Shown piece after piece: positions 50,531 through 58,919 of a stretch of DNA of 64,000 bases; positions within the stretch are counted from its first letter, which is position 1; each line of letters opens with the position of its first letter. The stretch lies in the NCBI GenBank assembly GCA_017464305.1, contig JAFUDS010000011.1:42702-106701 (forward strand), given 5' to 3'. This DNA comes from Clostridia bacterium (lineage in GTDB: Bacteria > Bacillota > Clostridia > Christensenellales > Aristaeellaceae). The translations under genes were made by a program, and so were the position numbers. The notes beneath the pieces are model-generated. The model ran no database searches and was not told the DNA's origin. It saw only the letters and a program-made list of their open reading frames with translations.

Positions 50531-51961
50531 TCATCCAAACAAATCATCCAACGTCAACACTTTTGAAATACGCTCGGTATAGGCTGTTCCGGTAATACCG
50601 CAGAATGTGATCATCGTAGGTTTTAACGCAGCCGCTGTATCCGTTTCTTCCCGGTAGACCTGGACTTTATGCAACAAATCCCGCTCTATTTCAGCATCCA
50701 TGGAAAAAGGATGGTCCGTGAACTTCAATTCGCAAATATTGGTCAATTGATCCGCTCTCTCGATCACCAGATCGATCTGTGCGCCACCTTTTTTTCTATC
50801 GCTGACCCAAGGATAACAATTCGCTCGCACACCAGAAATGCCCAGGGCACTTTTTATTTCTTCTATGTGGTATAAGCAAAGAGTCTCGAACGCATGCCCT
50901 AACCAGTTGTGATACAGCCCCTCATTGTCTTTCAAATCAGAAAAAGAAAGCATCTCTCCCGCCGCTTCGGAGGCAACAATGAAATGATAATGAAACAGCA
51001 AGAAGGGGTCTATCAACTGAATGCGAGAGGGGATTCCTTTGTTGTAATATCCTTTATATTCCAGAATATACCTGCATTTCTTTAGATCATCCACTGCACG
51101 AAGGAATGAAGTGTGCGGAATATTCAATTCCCGCTGGCATTTTGCCGTTTCTATACCATAGGTGAACTGGGCCAGATATTTCAAAATGCGATCATAAATA
51201 TCTGATTTTTTCAACGTTGTTTCCAACAGCCGCTTCGTCTCACTCCGGAGCAGTGCGTCCTGCTCAAAGCAAAGATGATCCACATTCCATGGCAGACTTT
51301 CGTTTTCATTCAGTTGATCCAAGAAATAGGGCAAGCCACCAAAGATCATCTGGCATTCTGCAATCTGTCTCCGGGACCAACCAAATCCCTTCGCCTGGAA
51401 CATCAGCTCCGTCTCCTGCAGGGTAAAGGGATGCAGAAAGATTTGACAAGTAACCCGGTTGTACATGCTCCCCGTGTTTTCAATAATGTTCCCGATGATC
51501 CAGGAGGTCGCGGAGCCACAGATGATCATCATCATATCTCCCTGGGAAGCGCCATAACGGTTCCAAAATTCACCAAACGCTTCCAGAAAATCCGACTTTT
51601 TTGTCGCGAACCAGGGGAATTCATCCAAAAAGACAATTCTTTTTCCGTACGAGGAACGTTTTATCCGTTCCGAGGAAAGGACCTTCTCCAACCTGGAAAA
51701 AGCCTCAAACCAATCTCCCGGTGCTGTTCGAGCTGTATCTCCGCAATCCAGGAGTCGCCGATGGAAAGCTTTCAACTGCATTCGCGTGTTCCCGGTCTCG
51801 ACCCCAGTTGCTCGGAAAGCGAACTCATTTCTGAAGGTCTGCTCTATCAGAAACGTCTTCCCCACTCTTCGCCGACCGTAAACACATACCATCTCCGACT
51901 TTCGGGTTTTTGCAAGTCGAATTAATTCATTTCTCTCCTGCTTTCTGCCTATGATGATCAT
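50531..51961 (-). CDS. ATPase of the archaeal type with DUF234-like C-terminus
   Basis: A 476-residue protein beginning MIIIGRKQERNELIRLAKT. Walker A VYGRRRVGKTFLIEQ (near 28-42), Walker B IVFLDEFPWFATKKS, sensor MMMIICGSATSW, and a winged-helix part, then a C-terminal nuclease-like domain (GGAQIDLVIERADQLTNICE and LKFTDHPF, with D-x-V...E-x-K). Such ATPases are mobile and of unknown function, related to the DUF4143 protein at 36447. It has its own promoter flanked by inverted repeats. Confidence 0.88.
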   Translation of the reverse strand: MIIIGRKQERNELIRLAKTRKSEMVCVYGRRRVGKTFLIEQTFRNEFAFRATGVETGNTRMQLKAFHRRLLDCGDTARTAPGDWFEAFSRLEKVLSSERIKRSSYGKRIVFLDEFPWFATKKSDFLEAFGEFWNRYGASQGDMMMIICGSATSWIIGNIIENTGSMYNRVTCQIFLHPFTLQETELMFQAKGFGWSRRQIAECQMIFGGLPYFLDQLNENESLPWNVDHLCFEQDALLRSETKRLLETTLKKSDIYDRILKYLAQFTYGIETAKCQRELNIPHTSFLRAVDDLKKCRYILEYKGYYNKGIPSRIQLIDPFLLFHYHFIVASEAAGEMLSFSDLKDNEGLYHNWLGHAFETLCLYHIEEIKSALGISGVRANCYPWVSDRKKGGAQIDLVIERADQLTNICELKFTDHPFSMDAEIERDLLHKVQVYREETDTAAALKPTMITFCGITGTAYTERISKVLTLDDLFG

Positions 51962-52004
51962 AAAGCGTTTCCCCTTTCATCATCGCACCCCTTGCTGCAG
52001 GCTT

Positions 52005-52088
52005 ATTATACACAAAAGTCCATTTTAAAGCAAATTTCGAAAGTTAATTGGACTTTTGATGCTATTCCATCCATCAAAAGTCCAATTA
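52005..52088 (-). promoter_or_regulatory. promoter of the DUF234-type ATPase with inverted-repeat operator
   Basis: Minus strand TTGCTT (52033-52028), 17-base spacer, TATAAT (52010-52005). Upstream lies a perfect 17-base inverted repeat TAATTGGACTTTTGATG / CATCAAAAGTCCAATTA (52045-52061 and 52072-52088), and the half-site AAAGTCCA recurs inside the promoter (52015-52022). Confidence 0.75.
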
Positions 52089-52099
52089 TCCGGCGATTA

Positions 52100-52179
52100 T
52101 GAAACAGGGGGGGACGGTCTTTTTCGTTTCACCTTACGCTTGCCTGTTGCATCCCCTTAGCCTTATTCGATCGGCCTTA
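52100..52179. repeat. dispersed repeat, copy 4, with extended flank
   Basis: TGAAACAGGGGGGGACGGTC then TTTTTCGTTTCA (52100-52131; two extra bases in the G run), followed by the same 48-base flank as copy 3. It separates two mobile-type genes. Confidence 0.9.
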
Positions 52180-52184
52180 AACCT

Positions 52185-52844
52185 TTATTCCAACCAGCTT
52201 TGCAGCTCCGGATATTGTGTGAAGTGGTCTTTAATGTAGCCTCGTTTGAAAGCCGCAAAAGCTGATTCTCGTGATAAATAAGCTTTCAAAATCCGACAGT
52301 GAAGTTGATTTGTTCTGTCTCGATTATATTGGCTTAAGCTATCGAAAAACAGATTCATCTCCATCCGAAGTTCTCTTATTCTATATTCACTGGTAATCAC
52401 CCGCATACCCGAATTTTTCTTGTTGTACACCTCATTCAGCAAAAGTACCGTCCGATCGATCAATTCATTACCTTCCTCCAGCGATGATATCTCGACCGCG
52501 TTTTCCAGATATTGAACCCGTATCTTTGCTTCCGGATCTTCCTTGCAGCAATTGATGATCCCCTCATCATATTTCCGCTGATTTTTGATGGAATTGCATC
52601 TCCCGCAGGCCCAGAACAAATTCGCCCAATCAAATTTCCTGTCTAGATACTTCCCATTCTTATGCGGTCTAAGATGCTCCACTTCTGGATCCTGCAATGG
52701 TTTCAATTCGCAGAGGTAGCATTTGTTATGAAAATCGGCTGACAAACGTTCGAGCACATCTTCGCTATCATATCTCCCGTTCGCTTTCTCCCGCTCCTTC
52801 TGCAATGACTCTGGCGCGGGAAAGGAACGCTCCACTTTCACCAT
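52185..52844 (-). CDS. HNH endonuclease, PtuB-like (Septu)
   Basis: About 219 residues from ATG 52844, four bases after the ATPase stop. The HNH core is clear: KCYLCELKPLQDPEVEHLRP (Cys pair, His) and NLFWACGRCNSIKNQ (second Cys pair). The rest is helical. This arrangement matches the TIGR02646 family and PtuB of Septu, where an SMC-like ATPase and an HNH nuclease give anti-phage protection. Length is close to known PtuB proteins. Confidence 0.85.
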   Translation of the reverse strand: MVKVERSFPAPESLQKEREKANGRYDSEDVLERLSADFHNKCYLCELKPLQDPEVEHLRPHKNGKYLDRKFDWANLFWACGRCNSIKNQRKYDEGIINCCKEDPEAKIRVQYLENAVEISSLEEGNELIDRTVLLLNEVYNKKNSGMRVITSEYRIRELRMEMNLFFDSLSQYNRDRTNQLHCRILKAYLSRESAFAAFKRGYIKDHFTQYPELQSWLE

Positions 52845-52848
52845 GGTA

Positions 52849-54114
52849 TTATTTCCCCTCCCGCATCTCAAACTCCAACTTCAATCGTCTATATTCCGTC
52901 GCTATCTCTAAAGCTAAATAATCCGGGATCTCATCCAGATACAAGCTTAACTTCTGCATCTCAAGCAGTTCATCATCTGATACAGCATCCTTCTGAGCCA
53001 GCTGCTTGTAACGCTCAAACTTCTCTTTTAATTGTGTGGAAAGGGTTGGCGCGTCAAAGTAACCTTCAACAATTCCTTCGTAAGGAATATTTGAGAGCCC
53101 ATCCTTTACCAGCGTATTATTCTCCAAATCGTATATCGTCGCGTTGTCGATACTACTTAGAATAAACGCGGAATGTGTACTGACAATAAACTGAACATGA
53201 GGAAACACCCGTGTCAAGAACGGAAGAATTTTTCTTTGCAGCTGATAATGCAGGTGCGTTTCCAGTTCATCAATCAGGACAATTCCCGGCATATCGAAGC
53301 AAAATGAATTCCCCGTACCCTCTTCCATCCTCATAATGATATTCACTACAATATCGATGATCGCGGCATATCCCGCGGACATTGCGTTAAAATCATATGG
53401 TTCTTTCCCTTTTTCCCTGATTCTGAATTCGAAGGTATTTACATCGAAATCCAGCCTCAGAGTGTCATCTTCGAAAACCTCCCGGAGCATCTGTTCAAAT
53501 TGATCAAACCAGACCCGAATCCTATCGGCTTTCTCGGCCTCATTATTCGTTTGAAGCAATGACTGAGATACCTTCCGATCTACCAAATATTTGATAAACA
53601 GCTTTCTCGGCTCGTCCATAATGGCGTAATTCTCCTTTAGCTGAACCTTTTCCACATGTTCAGGCTTATCCGCCACGAAGGCCCTGTCAGCCTTGAAATA
53701 CGCCAAAATGAACTTTCCCGCAGTAAAAGCAAAGGGCATCGCTTCTGCATTGTTGACAAAGGATAATCGGACGCCCTGCCGCTCCTGTTCCAAAGTCTCC
53801 TTCCAAGACTGAATGTCATGTTTGAGGTTTTCAATTTCAGCCATCGACGCTTCATCACGGATGAAACCATCCAATTTGCTCTGTCCATCGGCGATGAAGG
53901 ATTCGTACTGAAAAAAAAATCGATCTTGGCAACACGCATTCAAATAAGAAGCGAGCGCGTCCAATACGCTTGTCTTCCCGCTTCCATTCTTCCCCGTGAG
54001 CAACAAGTGTCTGACCCCCGTCTCCGCATCATTCACAATCGGAATTGGAATCCCAGCCAAATGGCGAACCCGATCTATTTCTATTTCTTTGATCATCACT
54101 AAATCCTGGTTCAA
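52849..54114 (-). CDS. SMC-like ATPase, PtuA-like (Septu)
   Basis: A 421-residue ATPase. TTG start 54114 with AGGAGG nine bases before; ATG 54096 is an alternative. Walker A LLLTGKNGSGKTSVLDALA (near 35-53), a helical insertion with coiled coil, then MSAGYAAIIDIVVNII (signature-like), Walker B IVLIDELETHLHY and VQFIVSTHSAFILSS. It is directly upstream of the HNH gene with probable translational coupling, as in Septu. It is driven by a copy of the promoter cassette. Function in defence is inferred from the pair. Confidence 0.85.
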   Translation of the reverse strand: MNQDLVMIKEIEIDRVRHLAGIPIPIVNDAETGVRHLLLTGKNGSGKTSVLDALASYLNACCQDRFFFQYESFIADGQSKLDGFIRDEASMAEIENLKHDIQSWKETLEQERQGVRLSFVNNAEAMPFAFTAGKFILAYFKADRAFVADKPEHVEKVQLKENYAIMDEPRKLFIKYLVDRKVSQSLLQTNNEAEKADRIRVWFDQFEQMLREVFEDDTLRLDFDVNTFEFRIREKGKEPYDFNAMSAGYAAIIDIVVNIIMRMEEGTGNSFCFDMPGIVLIDELETHLHYQLQRKILPFLTRVFPHVQFIVSTHSAFILSSIDNATIYDLENNTLVKDGLSNIPYEGIVEGYFDAPTLSTQLKEKFERYKQLAQKDAVSDDELLEMQKLSLYLDEIPDYLALEIATEYRRLKLEFEMREGK

Positions 54115-54119
54115 GCACC

Positions 54120-54212
54120 TATGCCTCCTTTCACCGCTTTCTTCCCTGCAAGCTTATTTTACACTATTCGAGACATAGATTCAATTCTCCTCTGAGCATT
54201 TTCTCGGGCGAC
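54120..54212 (-). promoter_or_regulatory. promoter cassette, copy 3 (Septu-like operon)
   Basis: TTGAAT (54184-54179), 17-base spacer, TAAAAT (54161-54156) on the minus strand, within a block nearly identical to the cassettes at 49762 and 50322. Confidence 0.8.
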
Positions 54213-54503
54213 GATCAGCACTTTTGTTCTTTTTGGCTATCTTTATTCTTTTTTGCTATTTATTTCATTTTTATTCAAATTGTCAAATTCTGCTCCTTTT
54301 CTTCCGCTATCACTGTGAAACATAGAGGTAGTCTTTATGTCACTAATGACATCGCTCCCCTTTCAATCGAGTTCTCTGCACCTCTGCAAAATAGTAAAGT
54401 ATAGTAAAAGGAAATGTGATTAGTAAACAATAGTAAAAACTATGACCTTCCGACAGGAGAGCAATCATTCCTTGATGTCCATTAAGGCGTGCGAATAAAT
54501 GTC
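54213..54503. other. AT-rich stretch without genes
   Basis: Contains a degenerate dispersed repeat (GTGAAACATAGAGGTAGTC near 54315) and three iterations of ATAGTAAA (54389-54437). No supported gene. Confidence 0.6.
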
Positions 54504-54536
54504 TATCACCCAAACACTTCCCGGACATATGCCATT
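54504..54536. repeat. att-like 33-bp direct repeat, right copy
   Basis: TATCACCCAAACACTTCCCG then GACATATGCCATT, covering the last codons and stop of the sugar isomerase gene. One mismatch with 45807-45839. A weaker relative, CCAAACATTTCCCGAACAT, occurs at 57372-57390 next to repeat copy 5. Confidence 0.8.
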
Positions 54537-55294
54537 GTCCTCGCCAGTGTGTTCATATCCCCCTGTCGGCCCATCTCGATGGACACATATCGATCATAGC
54601 CCTCATCCCGCAGCAGGGCCGCCAGCTCCTGATGCAACGCTCTTCTTTCGATCAGCTTCAGCCTCGGCTCGCTGATATGCACATGGTGAATCATCGGACC
54701 ACACCCCTTCAGCAGGGAAGCCCCTTCTCCATTTTCTACCATGGTTCCGACATCCAGGTTCAGCCGACACCCTTCGGAATCCACCTGCTGGATAAAAGCC
54801 AGTGTCTCCTGAGTTGTATTCAGAAAATTTGTATGGTAAATGGGCGGATTCGCCTCCAGGGCAATGACGCAGTGATGCGCCGCAGCGTAGTCTCCGAGGT
54901 CTCGGAAGAAAGGAATCGCCTGCTCCGGCGTTGCTCCCTCCGGCATCGCCCGGTTGCGGGGGCAACCGAAAACCAGATTTTCGCAGCCGATGGCCTCCGC
55001 GAAGCGAATCGCCGCCTGGGTATATTCCATCAAAATCCGCCGCTCCTCTTCGCTGCCGAAGAGATTCTCCTGCCGTCCATACCAGATGGATTGCATGGAG
55101 GGAATCTTATATCCGAATCTCGCCCGCAGGTCCTCCCGCCAGGCTCCCGCGGCGGCTAAATCATCGTAAGGCTGAGAGGGAAAAACGCGGGTGGGGGCGA
55201 TTTCCAAGCCCGCGTATCCCATCTGCCGCATCAGCTGGTATGCTGCCAAGTCCTGCTCCGCGCCCCACCCCAAATTGGATATGGATAGTTTCAT
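54506..55294 (-). CDS. sugar phosphate isomerase/epimerase (TIM barrel)
   Basis: A 262-residue protein of the xylose-isomerase-like TIM-barrel family: MKLSISNLGWG..., GYAGLEIAPTR, ENLVFGCPRNRAMP, VIALEANPPIYHTNFLN, CRLNLDVGTM, HHVHISEPRL and YVSIEMGRQG, where Glu, Asp, His and Glu metal ligands recur. It is the last gene of the glycan cluster. Its 3' end lies in the right att-like repeat. Exact substrate unknown. Confidence 0.88.
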   Translation of the reverse strand: MKLSISNLGWGAEQDLAAYQLMRQMGYAGLEIAPTRVFPSQPYDDLAAAGAWREDLRARFGYKIPSMQSIWYGRQENLFGSEEERRILMEYTQAAIRFAEAIGCENLVFGCPRNRAMPEGATPEQAIPFFRDLGDYAAAHHCVIALEANPPIYHTNFLNTTQETLAFIQQVDSEGCRLNLDVGTMVENGEGASLLKGCGPMIHHVHISEPRLKLIERRALHQELAALLRDEGYDRYVSIEMGRQGDMNTLARTMAYVREVFG

Positions 55295-55328
55295 GGGCCG
55301 ATTCTCCCCTCTCGTTCTCTTCCTTCCC

Positions 55329-56120
55329 TCATGGCCGGTAAGCGCCGAAGGCGTTCTTCAGCAGGATTTTCATCAAATTTCCGTTGCCCTTCAGGGGGCT
55401 GATCTTCGTCGGGGTCTTCTCCCCTGAGGGATAAGCCCGGGTCACTGGGATTTCGCAGGCCTTCAGGCCCAGCTGGCTGGCCCGCACGGAAAGATAAGCC
55501 AGCAGCTCATAGGTCATGAAGATATCCCGCAGGGGCTGGACCCGCTCATCCTGCAGATACTTGGCGGAATAGGCGCGATACGCGTTGGTGGTATCCGTAA
55601 ATCTTTGCCCCGCCGTCAGGCTGATGATCGGAGCATGAATCAGCTTCACAGACACCAGCCGCACCCAGGGCGTGTTGATGGCCTTCCCCCCAGGGAGGAA
55701 CCGAGAGCCCTGCACGAAGTCATATCCCTCCCGCAGCTTCTCGATAAACCGGGGCACATCCTCGATGCTGTCCTTGTCGTTGCCATCGATGGTGATAATT
55801 CCCCGGTACCCCCGCTGAAGCGCCCACCAGATGCCCATTCGCAGCTGGGCCCCCTGCTTGCCCTCATCCCGTTTCACCAGCAGCGTATTGACCTCCAGCG
55901 CCCGCAGGCCAGCCGCCGCCATGCTGCCATCGGTGGAGCCGCCGTCGCAAATCACCAGATCCGCGTGTTTCGAAACCCCATGGGCCTGGGCCCGGGCAAG
56001 CTCCCGGCGGATCCGCTCCCCTTCGTTGATGACGGGAATCAGCACTGCGTAATCCCGGCCCCGGGGGACGAACTCCGCTGCCTCGAACCGGGGTACCCCG
56101 GGTTGCTTTTCATAGATCAT
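55329..56120 (-). CDS. glycosyltransferase family 2
   Basis: A 263-residue GT-A protein related to polyprenyl-phosphate sugar synthases: AVLIPVINEGERIRRELARA, DLVICDGGSTDGSM (nucleotide binding), LRMGIWWALQRGYRGIITID (DxD-like ITIDGND), YDFVQGSRFLPGG and a C-terminal segment without transmembrane helices. It may make a lipid-linked sugar or add a residue to a surface glycan. Adjacent genes support the cluster role. Confidence 0.88.
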   Translation of the reverse strand: MIYEKQPGVPRFEAAEFVPRGRDYAVLIPVINEGERIRRELARAQAHGVSKHADLVICDGGSTDGSMAAAGLRALEVNTLLVKRDEGKQGAQLRMGIWWALQRGYRGIITIDGNDKDSIEDVPRFIEKLREGYDFVQGSRFLPGGKAINTPWVRLVSVKLIHAPIISLTAGQRFTDTTNAYRAYSAKYLQDERVQPLRDIFMTYELLAYLSVRASQLGLKACEIPVTRAYPSGEKTPTKISPLKGNGNLMKILLKNAFGAYRP

Positions 56121-56162
56121 TTGGTTTTTCCCTCTTGGTTACTGAATTTCCATTTCCCTGGC

Positions 56163-57299
56163 TCAATCTTCCATCAGCATCTCATCCAGATCATAGACCG
56201 TGTTGATCTTTCCGGACAGAGCGGCGACGAAGGTGGGATGCTGGCTGTATCGCCGAATCACCGTCGGGCGAGAATCATCGATCTCGGAGCTCATCAGAAT
56301 GGGCTTCATGGAGAAAAGAGAACCCCGATAAGCAAAGCCATACTCCGGCCGCAGATATTTTCTCGCCAGGCTGGACATGTAGGGATAGGCGGTGGCCGGC
56401 CGGGCCGGGCAGTCGTTGCAGTTGCCCAGGCGGAAGGGGGAACAATGCCCCTGGCTTTCCGCCTGGCAGGGGAAGGTGGGCGCGGCTTCATAGCTCACCC
56501 GATGAGGCGTGAAGGTAACGGAGGTCAGGGAATGCATCCCCGTCTTTCCAAAGGGCATGATGGAGAAGAAGGGCCCGTCCATGACGGTAAAGCCCAGACC
56601 CTTCAGCCGCTCCTCCGCGGCGCAAAGGATGATCTCACACAGCTCGTATTTGATGCCGAAGGGTTCCAGCCCCGCCAAGGCCAAAATTTGGTTCACGCCA
56701 GCATAGGCCGCGTTCAGCACGTAGCCCGCCTGGCAGGCAGATCCATCCTCCAGGGAAATAACATAGCTGTCCTGATTCCGCTGGATGGCGCGAATGTGGG
56801 CGCCGCAGCGGAGCGTCACCCGATCCCCCTGCTCCCGGAGCTTCTCCAGGAAATAATCCCGCAGGATCATGGCGTCGTAGGTATATTCCCGGGTTCGGAA
56901 GGCGCCGTCGCAAGCCCCTTCCTGGAAATAATCCCCCGGGGACAGTTCCTGGCAGGGGATCCCCGCCGCCTGGCAAAAGCGCTGAAACTGCCGGCCATCC
57001 GTCCAGGAAAAGCGGCTGGAGGTGGCGTAAATCTGGTCAAATTCCCGATGGATGCAAAAGCCATAGTCCCGGTTGAAGCGTTCAAAATATCCCGCGGATT
57101 TCAGCGCCGTGGAAAGGGATCGGGGATAATGATATCCCTGATGCACCCGGGCCTGGTTGATATAGGTCGCCCGGCGAAAGGGCTGATCATCGCATTCCAG
57201 CACCAAGACCCTCTGTCCCCGCTGGCTGCAGAACAGGGCCGCATACAGCCCATATAACCCTGCCCCGATGATGATTTTATCAAAGCCTTCCTCCGCCAT
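56163..57299 (-). CDS. FAD-dependent oxidoreductase (DAO-like)
   Basis: About 378 residues from ATG 57299 behind GGGAAGGGAG. Rossmann start EEGFDKIIIGAGLYGLYAAL, then VLVLECDDQPFRRATYINQARVHQGYHYPRS and a DAO-type substrate domain (AGYVLNAAYAGVNQILALAG), ending DLDEMLMED. A Cys cluster is visible (CSPFRLGNCNDCPARP). It could act on a sugar or amino acid during glycan modification. The longer reading to 57545 contains repeat sequence and is rejected. Confidence 0.85.
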   Translation of the reverse strand: MAEEGFDKIIIGAGLYGLYAALFCSQRGQRVLVLECDDQPFRRATYINQARVHQGYHYPRSLSTALKSAGYFERFNRDYGFCIHREFDQIYATSSRFSWTDGRQFQRFCQAAGIPCQELSPGDYFQEGACDGAFRTREYTYDAMILRDYFLEKLREQGDRVTLRCGAHIRAIQRNQDSYVISLEDGSACQAGYVLNAAYAGVNQILALAGLEPFGIKYELCEIILCAAEERLKGLGFTVMDGPFFSIMPFGKTGMHSLTSVTFTPHRVSYEAAPTFPCQAESQGHCSPFRLGNCNDCPARPATAYPYMSSLARKYLRPEYGFAYRGSLFSMKPILMSSEIDDSRPTVIRRYSQHPTFVAALSGKINTVYDLDEMLMED

Positions 57300-57389
57300 C
57301 CCGGTTTCTCCCTTCCCTTCGTTTTTTCTCATTCTCTCTCGAATTGAGGCTTTTATCTTACACTTGTTGCTCCAAACATTTCCCGAACA

Positions 57390-57432
57390 TGAAACACGGG
57401 GACGAAACACGGGGACGGTCTTTTTCGTTTCA
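57390..57432. repeat. dispersed repeat, copy 5, with internal duplication
   Basis: TGAAACACGGGGACGAAACA then CGGGGACGGTC and TTTTTCGTTTCA: the first half is repeated (13-base slip). It lies upstream of the FAD oxidoreductase gene. Confidence 0.9.
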
Positions 57433-57559
57433 TTTTCTACTTTCTTGTTGCGTTCCTCGAAATCGCAAGCAAGCAACAGAAGCAGATCCTCTCCACCGCT
57501 CAGTAGTTCATGAGAACGCCATCCGCGTAGCGGCCATCGTGTCACCGAATCTCGATAGG

Positions 57560-57916
57560 TCAGGAAAGAGCCGGCTTAGGCCCCGCCAGCCACTGGGAGA
57601 CGGTATCAAGCGGCAATTCCATATCATCCGCGATCTCTGCCGGGTTTCTGCCTTTTTCGTGCATCTTCCACACACGATGCTGATCGGTTTTTTCAGCCTC
57701 CTGGTCTCGTTTTTCCCATCCTTTTGCTTCGCCCTCTTCCTGCTTATCCATCCCGTACGAAATCCAGTCCATACGATCAAACTTTTCCTGAAGCAGCATG
57801 TTTCGCACCTCCTTGTTCTGTGCCATGTCTGACATTTCCTTCTGGATTCTTGTCAATGTTTCATCATTTTGGGCAGCTTTTCTTACTTTCGCGTCATTCG
57901 CATCCGCGATCATCAC
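57560..57916 (-). pseudogene. C-terminal remnant of a PD-(D/E)XK (Rpn-like) protein
   Basis: 118 residues: MMIADANDAKVRKAAQNDET then DMAQNKEVRNMLLQEKFDRM and an HTH-like end (NPAEIADDMELPLDTVSQWL). This is the typical tail of Rpn-family transposase/nuclease proteins; the nuclease domain is absent. It sits between two genes of the glycan cluster, an insertion scar. Confidence 0.65.
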
Positions 57917-57976
57917 TAACCAACAAAGTTACCTTCTATCTAAATAATTTCGCTGAAGTCTTTCCATTTCCTGCTT

Positions 57977-58897
57977 TCAGTCCCCCGCCCTGGCCACGAA
58001 GTCTTTAATCTCCCGCATTACCTGCTTTTTATCGCTGATGTATCCTTCCCTTCCGCCGAATAGCTCCGCATGGCGGGTGCGATAATCATAATCCGCTGGG
58101 GATCCTGGCATCTCGTTTTCGAAATCCTCCCCCGTCAGATAATGATATAGCTCCCCGGCGGAGACGGGCTCCGTCGCCGGGTGCCATATCCTGAGCCCCG
58201 CCCCCAGCGCCGTCTGAATATCCCGTCCTAACCGGCTCAGATCATAGAACTGATACCGGCTGCGGCTGTCCGTAAAGTTCAGGGCGGAGAACCCTACCCG
58301 GCGGAACATCCCCTTCAGCTCCTCCCGGCTGTTCTTCGCCTGCAGCCGATAAAACCCATTTTCCTGCAATGTGTAATTCTCCTTCAGCCCCGGCTCCCGC
58401 GCCGCCAGCTCCAGCAGCTTCTCCTCCTTCAGCATGAAGGGAATCACGTTCAGATAATCATAGATAAAGTTTTTCTTAATGTTCCGACCGAACAGCCCCG
58501 GCAGGCGCACAATCAGCACCTCTGGATACCTATCCCGTACCCACTTTTCCAGCAGATACCGATCATATCCGTAGGGGTGCAGCCCCTCCGTGTCGATTTC
58601 GGAGCCCTCATCCACCCCCTTCGGAGTTTTGAACACATCGATGGTGGAAATCAGCACCAACTGCCGGGGATCAATCCGCCGGATGTTCTCCTCTGCCTCC
58701 TGAATCAGCGCCAGATCCTTCTCCGGTGCCTGGTTCGCCAGGTACTTTTCCGCCCGCAGCCCGGCATAGACCAACAGATCGGGCCGAGTTCCGTCCGCCT
58801 CCCGAATGTTCCGGCTATTGTATCCCCGGTCGAAAGCCCCCGTCGCCCATAGATTGCTCCCCACAAACCCGGTGTATCCTACTAAGGCAGTATGCAT
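57977..58897 (-). CDS. NAD-dependent epimerase/dehydratase
   Basis: About 306 residues from ATG 58897, preceded by GGAGGAAAAGGGAG. Rossmann start MHTALVGYTGFVGSNL, then LVLISTIDVF, the YxxxK motif in PYGYDRYLLEKWV (Tyr and Lys), and VLIVRLPGLFG. It is an SDR of the extended type acting on nucleotide sugars. The N-terminal glycine motif GYTGFVG is slightly shorter than usual. Part of the glycan cluster. Confidence 0.85.
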   Translation of the reverse strand: MHTALVGYTGFVGSNLWATGAFDRGYNSRNIREADGTRPDLLVYAGLRAEKYLANQAPEKDLALIQEAEENIRRIDPRQLVLISTIDVFKTPKGVDEGSEIDTEGLHPYGYDRYLLEKWVRDRYPEVLIVRLPGLFGRNIKKNFIYDYLNVIPFMLKEEKLLELAAREPGLKENYTLQENGFYRLQAKNSREELKGMFRRVGFSALNFTDSRSRYQFYDLSRLGRDIQTALGAGLRIWHPATEPVSAGELYHYLTGEDFENEMPGSPADYDYRTRHAELFGGREGYISDKKQVMREIKDFVARAGD

Positions 58898-58919
58898 GCT
58901 CCCTTTTCCTCCGATTCTG

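Noticed and set aside
54343-54528. Small minus-strand frame beginning MSGKCLGD, and its twin at 45553-45831
   Set aside because: Both arise from the shared 33-bp repeat; neither has gene-like continuation in common.
56163-57545. Extended start of the FAD oxidoreductase at 57545
   Set aside because: The extra 82 codons cross repeat copy 5 and lack a ribosome binding site; ATG 57299 starts the Rossmann fold properly.
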